A stretch of DNA of 64,000 bases from Codonopsis lanceolata. Its lineage: Eukaryota > Streptophyta > Magnoliopsida > Asterales > Campanulaceae. Where the stretch lies: NCBI GenBank assembly GCA_013146195.2, contig CM028380.1:86306049-86370048 (forward strand), written 5' to 3'. Positions 1 to 10,269 of the stretch are shown in pieces; positions within the stretch are counted from its first letter, which is position 1; each line of letters opens with the position of its first letter. The notes beneath the pieces are model-generated. The model saw only the letters and a list, made by a program, of their open reading frames with translations. It did not search any database and had not been told where the DNA came from. The translations under genes were made by a program, and so were the position numbers.

Positions 1-2115
1 TACAGAGGCAAATTTGATCATAAAGCCGATGAAGGTGTATTTTTGGGTTATGCTTTACACTCCAAAGCTTACAGGGTTTTCAACAAACGATCATTAAAAA
101 TAGTTGAATCATGCATGTTTCATTTGATGAATTTGATTTATTAGAGCCACACGTGGCTCCAAATGTTGCCGATGACTTTGTTAATGTTGAGACAGTACCT
201 CCCAACCATCAACCTCTCAAATACCTAATCCATCAACAAAGAACTCCATCAAATATTTCTGATCATCATTTATTATCAAACGGGTCATCAGAAAACTTCA
301 ACCCTGCTCAAGGAGACTCAATTCCAGAACCTTTTGTTTCTGAACCCGAAAATCTTATTCCTCAACTCACCTATGAACCAAATTCTGAACACAACACTCA
401 TCAAGACACACACGATCTTCCTTCTAGCCCTCCTTCGAACCTTGTCCCAAGAAAAAGAACTCATCACATTCCTCTGTCACAAGAACTTGTAAAGACCATC
501 CAATCTCTCAAATCATTGGTGACATTCATGTTGGAGTACGAACTAAGATCCTCCAAGAATGAATGTATGTTCGGCCGCATTCGCTTTCGTAAGAAGAGCC
601 AAAGAAGATCGAAGAAGCTCTTCAAGATCCAAGTTGGTCGGAAGCCATGCAAGAAGAACTTCAAAGAATTTGAACGATGCCAAGTATGGAAGCTAGTCCC
701 AAAGCCTGCTGATCATACTGTCATTGGCACAAAATGGGTGTTCAGAAACAAGAAGGATGAGGATGGGAACATAGTGAGAAACAAAGCAAGACTCGTTGCT
801 CAAGGATATCGTCAAGAAGAAGGTATTGACTATGATGAAACGTTTGCTCCAAAGAGCAAGATTGGAAGCAATCGTAATCTTCTTAGCCTATGCTACATAC
901 AAGGACTTTCAGGTCGTATCAAATGGATGTCAAGAGCGCATTTCTAAATGGTGATCTTCAAGAGACCGCCTACGTTGCTCAACCTCCGTGCTTTGTGGAG
1001 AAAGGAAAAGAAACTCACGCCTACAAGCTTAAGAAGGCTCTCTATGGTCTTAAGCAAGCTCCTCGGTATGAAACTTTATCCAAATTCTTAGTGGAACAAG
1101 GATTTGTGCGAGGCAAGATTGACACCACTCTCTTCATCCTCAAGCACAAAGGACATTCTCTGCTGGTACAAATTTACGTTGATGATATTATTTTCGGATC
1201 TACCAATGAGAAGCTGTGCAAGCGTTTTGAAACGCTCATGACTGGCAAATTTCAAATGAGCATGATGGGAGAACTCACATTCTTCCTGGGTCTTCAAATT
1301 CAACAATCCAACAAAGGAATATTCATCAGCCAATCCAAATATGCTAAAGATCTTGTCAAAAAATTTGGATTGGAAACAGCAAATACCTTTGATACACCAA
1401 TGGCTGCTAAATGTAAACTTACAAAAGACTTACAAGGAAAGAAAGTTGATATCACTCACTATAGGGGGATAATCGGATCTCTGCTTTACCTCACCGCCAG
1501 CAGACCTGACATAGTGTATGCTGTTGGGGTGTGTGCTAGATTTCAAGCAGACCCTCGTGAGTCACATCTTCTTGCAGCCAAAAGAATTATTAAGTACGTA
1601 TCAGATACCACCAACTTAGGTATCTGGTATCCAAGGGAATCCTCTTTCAACTTGGTTGGTTACTCAGATGCCGACTATGCTGGTTGCCAAATTGACAGAA
1701 AAAGCACCAGTGGAACTTGTCAATTTCTAGGAGACAGACTTGTCTCCTGGGCTAGCAAGAAACAAGCATCTGTTTCCAACTCCACCACCAAGCAGTACAT
1801 AGGCTGGCGGTAGGCTGTCAACTGCTTTGGATCAAACAACAGTTGGTGGACTACGACATCAAAGTAGCAGACTGCCCAATCATGTGTGATAACACCTCAG
1901 CAATCTCTATCACATACAATCCTGTGATGCACTCTAAAACGAAGCATATCGATGTTCGATATCACTTTCTAAGGGACAATGTAGAAAAGAGAAACATTAG
2001 CATGAAGTATATTTCAACTGACCACCAACTGGCAGACATCTTCACCAAAGCTCTAGAAGCAGACATGTTTGCTTATCTAAGGGGAGAGCTTGGTATGCTT
2101 GACCCAACTGCTTAA
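1..2115 (+). pseudogene. pol: copia pol fragment: integrase C-terminus, reverse transcriptase, RNase H
   Basis: The first ~700 bases give the end of integrase and a Ser/Pro-rich linker in broken frames. RT follows from about 690: a KWVFRNKKDEDG block, then KARLVAQGYRQ, and the catalytic YVDD at 1175-1186. RNase H covers about 1650-2115, with SDADYAG, KSTSG and, near the end, the ADIFTKAL block. The protein ends at a TAA just after LGMLDPTA. Frameshifts are evident near 110, 590, 855-890, 1065 and 1800-1843. The reverse-strand copy reads through some of these, which shows they are lesions of this copy. RT would copy the element RNA and RNase H would degrade the template, but this copy cannot make the complete polyprotein. 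Confidence 0.88.
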
Positions 2116-2654
2116 ATTTAATTTTTAAATTAAAATTAACTTTTCATTATAAAGTTTTGAAATTTCAAAATTAATTTTTTAAGCAGACTTGATAATCTCT
2201 TTTAAGCAGACTTGAAAATTTCTCTTAAGCAGACTTATTATTTTTCAAAATCTAGAATTTATAAAGTCACTAGGAGAAAAATGTAAGCTTTCTAAACTCT
2301 GAGTTTTAGAGGGTTGTTTATGAAAATTGTGAGGGACTAATTTCAAATTTGGTTGAGTTAATTTATGAAAAGGCATTTTTTCTCTTTCCTAAAAGCCGTC
2401 ATTCATTAAGTCTTGTCTATCAAAAAGGCGTCTGACTTAATGACATTTCACAAGTCTCTATGACTGACGGCACGTCCTTTCACTTATAAACTCTCAACCG
2501 CCAAAAATTTCATTTCACAAAACTGTCTCTTGTTATTCTCTCTCTCTCTAAAACTTTCTTCTCTCTAAGAATTCCTGGTTCCTTCACCCTGTTCGATTAG
2601 TTGATTCTGCAGATTTACTTCATTTTCATCTTCCTCTTCTGCAAATCCTCGACA
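2116..2654 (+). promoter_or_regulatory. non-coding region with TATA box ahead of the extra ORF
   Basis: After pol comes an AT-rich stretch with three spaced copies of an AAGCAGACTT motif (about 2180-2236). A TATAAA box follows at 2485-2490, then a CT-rich leader (CTCTCTCTCT near 2538) running to an ATG at 2655. A TATA box about 165 bp upstream of an ATG looks like an ordinary plant polymerase II promoter and 5' UTR. The reverse-strand copy preserves the arrangement, with its TATAAA at 15667-15672 and ATG at 15506. The likely use is internal transcription of the extra ORF independently of the LTR; this is inferred from layout only. Confidence 0.55.
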
Positions 2655-3766
2655 ATGGTAAGAAACTTCTAACCCTAACTCAGTAATCACAGTGTAAGCA
2701 CAAATTTATGCACTTTCGTCCTTGATTACACCATTATTGACTGTTCATGTGACTGTTAGCTCCATATCTTTTAGATCTTCAAATTTTACTGTTCAATACT
2801 GGTATTTTCTACTTATAACTGTCCTCGAATTGTCAATTTTCGTATTCTGAGTTATATCTAGCTTGTATATGGCATTTCATGAGTTGTCCAGAAATTTCTA
2901 GGGCTTAATGCTACATTTTGTTTTCATTTCGAGTTCTTGAGTTTTTGCCCTAATTTCTAAAATGTCTTTTAGGCTGGAACTTCTTCTGCATCTGCCATTC
3001 CTAAACATACTCAGAGTTCAGCTGTTAAGATTCCAACTCTGCCCCCATCTATGTATCACCCGGGGATGTGCATCGACGAACCATCGGTTCGTGCTTACGC
3101 TTCTGGGGTCAAGATAGTGGATGACCTGAACCAGTCAGGCATTTTGCCTCTGTTCATGCTGGACGACGAAGACTTCAGCTATCTTCTAGTTGAAGAATTT
3201 TTCCAGAAGGCCATTATCAATGACTCAAGGTCTTCCATCACAGCTGTAGTCAGAACCGTCAACGTCACTATCACTGCTTCCCGAATCGCCAAGATTATCG
3301 GCGTGGAGTTCGATGGCCCTACCTCTCTCACAGACTCAGAAAAGGCTGCTGCTTGGTCATATATGCGTGGTGAGAATACTCCCAAGGAAGCTGCTGCTAA
3401 AATGAAGAGAGGACCTTGTTTGAAGACGACGTATACTTCATCAGCCATTTGTTTGATAAGAGTCTAATCTTCAAAAACGGCACCCACGACATAATGACCT
3501 CAGACCAGCTGGAGTACACATCTGCTGTCATTCTCAACATCAGACTCAACTGGGCTCAGATCCTCTTTGAGCTGTTGTGTGATGCCGTCGAAGCGGTAAA
3601 GGTCTCTCTGAAGCAGAAGCGACCTTTGTACGCCTTCTCAACACTATTCTTCGATCAAACACTCAATTCCACACCCGCATCTTTGCCTTTGAGAAAAAGA
3701 AGGTCCAAAAATCTATTCAATTCACCAGCACCTTCATCATCAACTACCAGTTCAGATTCTGCTTAG
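2655..3766 (+). pseudogene. extra 3' ORF of the copia element (spliced, unknown function), truncated copy
   Basis: Exon 1 is only the ATG (2655-2657). A 315-bp intron with GTAAGA donor and TTTTAG acceptor spans 2658-2972. Exon 2 then opens in frame with GCTGGAACTTCT and runs through the YHPGMCIDEP and SRIAKIIGVEFDGP blocks. A two-base insertion near 3409 shifts the frame, and at 3748-3751 the gene is fused to LTR sequence by a deletion, so its C-terminal half is missing. I do not recognise the protein with certainty. It may be a distant relative of the 'putative plant transposon protein' domain found in some retroelement ORFs. No signal peptide or membrane helix is evident, which argues against an envelope protein. 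Position and sense match Sirevirus env-like ORFs. Confidence 0.6.
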
Positions 3767-3905
3767 TTTCCGCTGCCTTAACACTTCTAGTTAACCCTTC
3801 AAGGAATCTTTAAGAAGTGTTTACGAAAAGTTTTGATAAAAACATAACTAGGCTATTCAACCCCCCCCCCTTCTAGCCTAGATTGAGCCTATTTTGGGAC
3901 CAACA
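3748..3905 (+). repeat. 3' LTR remnant of the + copia copy
   Basis: This matches the inner ~157 bp of the complete LTR at 21674-22806, reverse-complemented, including the C-run and the terminal GGGACCAACA. The first ~970 bp of the LTR are absent. The junction CTACCAG/TTCAG shares CAG with both parental sequences, pointing to a microhomology-mediated deletion. Confidence 0.82.
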
Positions 3906-5607
3906 TGTGATATATCTCTTCTATTGATAATAATAGTGTAATACTTTATAACCAACGTGAAATACATTCATCTATTCTATTTGTGACAAAAAGTTTTTAA
4001 TCTAAAAACTTTTTAAAGCAACATTTATTTTTAAACAATGTGAGATACATATCTTTTATTGGTAATAAGAATAGAAGTCTTTAATATAAGACTTTTAAAA
4101 ATTAACATCTTTTCTAAACAATGTAAGATACATCTATTCTGTAGTGATAAAAGTATAAATCTTTTATCAAAATACTTTCAAAACTAACATCAATTTATAA
4201 CCAATATAATTAGATACATCTTTTCTATTGGTAATATTAGTAGAGGTGTATTTCATATTGGTTATAAATTGATTTTGGTTTTAAAAGTCATGATATTAAA
4301 AATCTAACATTTTATTACTAATAGAGTTGTATCCCACATTGGTTTGAAAATAATGTTGATTGTAAATATTTATATATAAGACTTCTACTATTAACAATAA
4401 TAGATATTAATAGTAGAGATTAATATATATCTCATTATTGTATTAATTATTAATACCTATTATTAATAGGTAATGGTTGAGAAACAATGAGTTGCACATG
4501 AATGCTTAAGATTAATAATAGTATTATTGTTATAAAAAAAATAACAATAGTAATAATAATAATAAAAATAATATTGTACAATCCTTATCATCATTGTCAT
4601 AAATGAAAAGAAAAATAAATTTTCATCAAAATGAAAACATTTAACATATCTGCGTTAGTAGACACCTTAAATTTTGGACTTTATGGTATTAAAATATTTA
4701 TTTTGAGACTTTTAAAATCATTATTCATATTCTAACAATGTGGGATATTTCTTTTTGTTTTTGTAATACATGTTTAAGACTTTTATCTAAAAACTTTTAA
4801 AACAAATATCTCTTTCTAACCATGTGGTATACATCTTTTCTATTAGTAATAATAGAATTCATAAAACCAATACTAATTTCTAACAAATATGGGATACATT
4901 ATTCTATAGTAATAAACTAATATTAATAGTCTTTTATATAAATTTTTTGAAATCAACATCTCTTTCTAAAAAATGCGGGATACATTTCTTCTATTGGTTA
5001 TAACATAAAAATAACAATAGTAGTAGTATTTTATCTAAAGAGTTTTGAAACCAACAACTATTTTTAATCAAAGTGTGATACATCTCTTGTATAGATAATA
5101 ATATAAAAATTCTTTTATCTAAAGACTTTTATAACCAATATATGCTTATAAGTAATACGGATCTCTTTGTAACCAATGTGAAATACATTATTTAAAAACA
5201 TTTTAAACAAATATCACTTTCCTAACCGGTGTGAAATACATATTTTTTCTATTAGTTTTAAGTCTTTTATAAAAAGACTTTTAATAGCTACATCACTATC
5301 TAACCATTGTCGAATACATCTCATCATTTGGTAATAGTAGTAGAAGTTTTTTTATCCAAAAAAAATTTAAAACCAACATATCTTTCTATATAATGAGATA
5401 CATCTCTTCTCTTATCTTTTATTGATGATAAAAGTAGAAGTATTTTTATTTAAATTTTTTTAAAATAAACATCACTTTTTTATCAATGTAAGATTTATCT
5501 CTTTTATTGGTGATAATAGTAATCTAAAATAATTTAAAATCAACATAATTTTTTAATCAATGTGAGATATACATCTTCTATTGGTAACAATGGTAGAAGT
5601 CTTTTAT

Positions 5608-5609
<2 letters not shown>
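3906..5609. repeat. AT-rich array of degenerate subrepeats
   Basis: There is no gene here. A motif close to CAATGTGGGATACAT recurs roughly every 80-100 bp. It is usually followed by CTTCTATTGGTAATA, TAGAAGTCTTTTAT, AAAGACTTTTAAAAC and CAACATC segments. Part of the array, about 4230-4440, is in the opposite orientation. Within units, AGTCTTTTA and TAAAAGACT can pair as a hairpin. The same subrepeats occur inverted at 6756-7230, so the interval behaves like one arm of a foldback structure. Source family unknown. Confidence 0.6.

Positions 5610-5678
<69 letters not shown>
5610..5678. repeat. (AT)n microsatellite
   Basis: An uninterrupted AT dinucleotide tract of about 69 bp forms the left flank of the element at 5679-6710. 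Confidence 0.95.
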
Positions 5679-5681
<3 letters not shown>

Positions 5682-6707
5682 AAGTTGGTGAGGTATATAG
5701 CACACTATGGTTGTGCTACCTCACCACCTTTAGATAAATCTTCATTCTAAAGCATCCATGTGGAAGTTTTAAAAACTTTTGGTTTTCTAGTCATTAACTA
5801 ATAATAATACATAATAATAATCAATGTGGAACATTACTTCTAAGTTCTAACCAATATGGGATAAAACTCTTCAGGGTTATTACTTCTAATGAATCACTTT
5901 TAACTTCATATTTTAAGCTTTGATATCTTATTCATCCAAAACTTGATTTGGACAAATAAATATATCATTTCGATGTTTTTGCCGAGTAGAACACATTTGC
6001 ACAATTACTTTTGTCAACAAACAAATGACACGTAAAGAAATTTGTGTCTCAAGTTGCACAATTTCTTTTACTAAAAACACTATTTTTTAAAAATAACTAT
6101 TATACTTTAACTCTTTATATCTTATTCATCCAAAACTCGATTTGGACAAATAAATATATCATTTCAATGCTCTCACCGAGTAGAACACATTTGCGCAATT
6201 ACATTTACCAACAAACAAATGACACGTAAAGAAATTCGTGCATCAAGTTGCACAATTTCTCTCACTAAAAACACTAATTTTTTTAACAAGTATTATACTT
6301 TAAGCCTTGATATCTTACTATCCAAAACTCGATTTGAACAAATAAATATATCATTTTGATGCTCTCACAAGAGTAGACTACATTTGCGCAATTACCTTCG
6401 TTAACAAACAAATGACACGTAAAGAAATTCGTGCCTCAAGTTGCACAATTTCTTTCACAAAAAACAATAATTTTTCAACAATAGAAGAGATGTATCCCAC
6501 ATTAGTTAGAAATTGATGTTGGTTTTAAAAATTCAATTATTAAGTACCAATAGAAGAAATGCATCATGCATCATACATTGGTTGGAAAATGATGTTGATT
6601 TTCAAAGTCACTAGAAAACCAAAAGTTTTTAAAGCTTCCACATGGATGCTTTAGAATGAAGATTTATATAAAGGTGGTGATGTGGCACAATCATAGTGCT
6701 CCTCACC

Positions 6708-6710
<3 letters not shown>
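5679..6710. mobile_element. non-autonomous element flanked by (TA)n (Micron-like), copy A
   Basis: About 1.03 kb sits between two long (TA)n tracts. Its ends are inverted repeats of about 100 bp. The left end (5690-5800) has GGTGAGGT, CACCACCTTTAGATAAATC, CATCCATGTGGAAG and AAACTTTTGGTTTTCTAG. The right end (6610-6710) carries the reverse complements of these in mirrored order. The core contains three tandem ~191-bp repeats and no coding sequence. The arrangement recalls the Micron elements of rice, which target TA microsatellites; that family name is an analogy, not an identification. Confidence 0.55.
5917..6480. repeat. ~191-bp tandem repeat, three units (copy A)
   Basis: Unit markers GATATCTTA/TATATCTTA begin at about 5922, 6117 and 6309. 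Each unit contains ACAAATAAATATATCATTT, a GAGTAGAACACATTTGC-like segment and AACAAATGACACGTAAAGAA. The same trimer recurs at 7457-8000, in a second related element. Confidence 0.8.

Positions 6711-6755
<45 letters not shown>
6711..6755. repeat. (TA)n microsatellite
   Basis: A TA tract of about 45 bp forms the right flank of element copy A. Confidence 0.95.
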
Positions 6756-6758
<3 letters not shown>

Positions 6759-7234
6759 AAAATATTTTTACCATTATTACCAAAAGAAGATGTATATCTC
6801 ACATTGGCTAGAAAATGATGTTGAGTTTAAATTATTTTATATTATTACCAATAAAAGAGATGTATAACACATTGTTTAAAAAGAAAATGTTAGATTTTAA
6901 AGTCTTTAGACTAAAGACTTTCACTTTTACAAGAGATGTATCTCACATGGTTACAAAATATTCTACTATTATTACCAATAGAAGAGATGTATCACACATT
7001 GGTTAGAAATTGATGTTTGTATTAAAAATATTATTATTAATTACTAATTGAAAAGATGTATCATACATTTGTTATAAAGTGATGTTGGTTTTCAAAGTCT
7101 TTTAATAAAAAAACTTCTATCATTATTACCAATAAAAGATGTATATCTCACATTGGTTAAAAAATGATGTTGATTTTTAATTATTTTAGATTATATAAAA
7201 GATTTACTATTATTAGCAATATAAGATATATATA
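6756..7234. repeat. AT-rich subrepeats, inverted relative to 3906-5609
   Basis: The units read ATAGAAGAGATGTATCCCAC, ATTGGTTAGAAATTGATG, TTGGTTTT: the reverse complement of the left-hand array. 6765-6850 is the inverted partner of 5535-5610, so the two arms directly flank the (TA)n tracts around element copy A. There is no gene. Confidence 0.6.
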
Positions 7235-8213
7235 CTTTTGGTTTTCTAACCATTAGCTAATGATAATACATAATAATAATCAATATGATAAAGGGTATTA
7301 GTATTAGTATATATAACTTTTTCTATTGTCAATTGTAAAAAACTTATATTTAAAAAAAATTACAATTAACATTACTTCTAACCAATGTGGGATAAAACTC
7401 TTCAAGGTTAGATATTACTTCCAATGACTCATTTTTAACATCATACTTTAAGCTTTGATATCTTATTCATCAAAAACTTGATTTGGACAAATAAATATAT
7501 CATTTCGATGTTTTTGACGAGTAGAACACATTTGCACAATTACTTTTGTCAATAAACAAATGACACGTAAAGAAATTTGTGCTTCAAGTTGCACAATTTC
7601 TTTCACTAAAACACTAATTTTTTAATAAGTATTATACCTTAACTCTTGATATCTTATTCATTCAAAACTCGATTTGGACAAATAAATATATCATTTCGAT
7701 ACTCTCACTGAGTAGAACACATTTGCGTAATTACATTCGCCAACAAACAAATGACACGTAAAGAAATTCATGCATCAAGTTGCACAATTTCTCACTAAAA
7801 ACACTAATTGTTTTAACAAGTATTATACTTTAAGCCTTGATATCTTATTATCCAAAACTCGAGTTGGACAAATAAATATATCATTTTGATACTCTCACTG
7901 AGTAGAACACATTTACGCAATTACCTTCGTCAACAAACAAATGACACGTAAAGAAATTCGTGCCTCAAGTTACACAATTTCTTTAACTAAAAATACTAAT
8001 TTTTCAACAATAGAAGAGATAAATCCCACATTGGTTAGAAATTGATGTTGCTTTTAAAAATTCAATTATTAAGTACCTATAGAAGAAATGCATCATACAT
8101 TGGTTGGAAAGTGATCTTGATTTTCAAAGTCACTTGAAAACCAAAAAGTTTTTAAAGCTTCCACATGGATGATTTAGAATGAGGATTTATCCAAAGGTGG
8201 TAAGGTGGCACAA

Positions 8214-8215
<2 letters not shown>
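7235..8215. mobile_element. non-autonomous element, copy B (left end truncated)
   Basis: This is a second copy of the 5679-6710 family. It starts inside the left inverted repeat at CTTTTGGTTTTCTAACCATTA. It keeps the core with three ~191-bp repeats (markers at 7457, 7648 and 7839) and ends with the complete right end (about 8125-8215) against a (TA)n tract. The outermost ~80 bp of the left end are missing. It is non-coding. Confidence 0.5.

Positions 8216-8262
<47 letters not shown>
8216..8262. repeat. (TA)n microsatellite at the pararetrovirus junction
   Basis: A TA tract of about 47 bp separates element copy B from the caulimovirid sequence. Endogenous florendoviruses are known to be found often in TA-rich simple repeats. 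Confidence 0.95.
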
Positions 8263-8264
<2 letters not shown>

Positions 8265-8410
8265 AGATTGTGCGGAGTGTGAGTGAGTGGGTGATTGAGT
8301 GGAGTATATTGAGTGTGATTGTGTGAGTGTGAGTGGAGTTGAATGGAGAGAAGTGGAGAATATAATGATACAATCAAAACGGGGTGTCCTCTTTCATTAT
8401 AATGCTTCTC

Positions 8411-8418
8411 CTTATATA
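8411..8418 (-). promoter_or_regulatory. caulimovirid transcript promoter TATA box
   Basis: TATATAAG on the reverse strand is followed by GGAGAAG and, about 20 bp on, GAAAGAGGACACC. That arrangement resembles the TATA-to-start region of pararetrovirus genomic promoters. It lies downstream of the last viral ORF, as expected. Activity cannot be judged from sequence. Confidence 0.6.
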
Positions 8419-8512
8419 GATGGAGAAATGTAACAGTATATTTTACATTATTACATTCTACATTATTCAACAAAAGTAAGATTCCTAATACACGGCTAGG
8501 AAAATTAGATAG

Positions 8513-8727
8513 TTCCTTTTTTCTAGTGGTGAGGTCCACTTATCTTCGTCTGTCTGCCACTACATGGTTAGTAGAGCATCTTTCTGAATTATTTGATGGC
8601 TTTTGGGGAAGCCGTTGTTCTTTCTTCTTTGTCTTCTTTGATGGTTCCTTTTTCTAGTGGTGAGGTCCACTTTTCTTCATCTGTCCGCCACTACATGGTT
8701 AGTGGAATATCTTCTGAACTGTTTGAT
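8513..8727 (-). repeat. duplicated segment upstream of the caulimovirid TATA box
   Basis: Two direct copies share CTAGTGGTGAGGTCCACTT and GCCACTACATGGTTAGT, starting near 8513 and 8645 (offset 131 bp). On the transcription strand they lie about 95-310 bp upstream of the TATA box, where pararetrovirus enhancers sit. The second copy overlaps the end of the downstream ORF. Confidence 0.7.
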
Positions 8728-9891
8728 GTAGATGGCCACCTGGTCGTTCCTTCTCCTTTGTTTTTTAAGAGGCATGTATGATCCATCCCTTCTATTTCGC
8801 CAATCTCCTTTATCTTCAAGCATAGTAGGGCCTTTGTTTCTTTGGAAATTTTTAAATTGTTTTCATAGAATTTCGCCCTTAGGTTGATGATTACTTTATC
8901 GTTTTCTTGAATTGGATCCCTCGTGCCAATTGTAGTGATCATGTTTTCATATACCTTGTGGGCTTTTACCTTTGTATCTTCGGAGATTTTTCCGAGACTA
9001 TTGATGAGTTGTACTATGGAACTAATTCTAATTGTTTCTAATTCTTCGATAGTTATTTTCTGCATGATTCTCGACTCGTATTGACCGAGTCTGACATTAT
9101 TTTTATGGTCATTCTTGATCTTGATGTAATAGATAGGTTCGTAGAACCTATCTTGATCCCAGTCTGGAATTGTGCTGATTACGTCGATGACTGCTCCTTC
9201 TTTATCTCCGATCTTTATGAATCGGACGATCTGTTCCTTTAATTTTGTAGGGAGAAATTTTACTTCCCTACGCCTCGGATACCTTCATCCGACCATGAGT
9301 CCAAGGTCAAAGAATCGTTTAATAATTTCTGCGGGGGTTCTGTTTTGGAACCTTGCTTTTGACAATACCCTGTAGTCTGATGATGAGATAAAGTAGTCAT
9401 TATCATTCATCATTTCACGGAGTTCGTTTGCTGCTGTGATGAATTCTTCTTTGGAAATTTGATCTGCAAATCTTTTTCTTCTTGTTTCTTCCGAAGAGAC
9501 TAAACCGTTGTTCGTGGGGTTTTTCTTCTCGTAGTGATGGTGGGGATAGTAATGGTAGGGATTTTTCCCAAGACTTGAAAATTTGCCCTTGTGTTCTTCT
9601 GTGGGGGCTTGATTAAAGCCTTTTTGTATGCTCTTTCATCTTCATCGAGGATTGAGGTTTTAACGATTTCTGCAATATTGTCCTTTTTCGTAGGGGAGGC
9701 AAGGGCCTTGATAGTGGGTATGGAGACTGGTGTCTCTGTGGTAATTTTTTGTGCTTCGATATTTTTGAGGGGTAAGTTAAGTTTTGTCCTTAACCTGTTG
9801 ATCTTCTGGATGAAATGCTTTCGCTTGGCTTGATCATGAATTCTTCGAATTCATCTTCAAGGATCGTGAGTTGTTCTTGATATTTCTCCAT
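8691..9891 (-). pseudogene. caulimovirid downstream ORF (transactivator position or florendovirus ORF2-like)
   Basis: A reverse-strand frame of roughly 400 codons opens at an ATG at 9891 with a charged, coil-like N-terminus. It is interrupted by stops and frameshifts (for example a stop near 9290) and ends near 8691. It lies between RNase H and the promoter. That is the place of the translational transactivator in caulimoviruses and of the unassigned ORF2 in florendoviruses. I see no diagnostic motif that decides between them. Confidence 0.45.
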
Positions 9892-10269
9892 ATTGTCCTC
9901 GAAATAAAAATGGTTATACTATCGTTGAGATCCAAGGGCTCAACCGGTGTCAAGTTTTTCTTGGCTTTTAACGGGTGAATCCTGCTCATTGTGTGACGAC
10001 TTAGTCATCTCGATGTTTGAATCATCTTGGGGCAATTTTCCGATTGCCATTTCGCCGATGTCATTTTATACTGACTTTGAGTTGTCTTTTGAATGACGGT
10101 AAGTTATACTCTTACTAGAGTTGACGTATTTATCGTCATAGTCGTGATAAGTTATACTCTTACTAGAGTTGACGATTCATCGTCATAGTCGTTTTTGCAT
10201 CTTTTAGCCTTTGAGAGGCGCATCACAAGTGTAATATACTTGGGTCAATGAGACGATCTTTTATTTGGG

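Larger units (their letters stand above)
1..3905 (+). mobile_element. Ty1/copia (Sirevirus-like) retrotransposon, 3' part
   Basis: The 3' portion of a copia element enters from the left window edge. In order it holds the integrase C-terminal part, reverse transcriptase, RNase H, a non-coding stretch with a TATA box, an extra spliced ORF, and an LTR remnant ending in CAACA at 3905. It is closely similar to the reverse-strand copy at 13243-22806, which supplies the missing 5' half. Assignment to the Sirevirus group is an inference. It rests on the coiled-coil gag extension in the other copy and on the extra ORF between pol and the 3' LTR, a position used by Sirevirus env-like ORFs. The frame is broken in several places, so this copy is non-autonomous. 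Confidence 0.88.

Noticed and set aside
2655..3766. Calling the extra copia gene an envelope gene
   Set aside because: Position fits Sirevirus env-like ORFs, but I see no signal peptide, membrane helix or cleavage site, and the C-terminus of the fuller copy is basic and Ser/Pro-rich.
5562..5750. Frames through TA microsatellites (also 8152-8539)
   Set aside because: Ile-Tyr repeats come from (TA)n. The 8174-8539 frame mixes repeat, leader and promoter of the caulimovirid.
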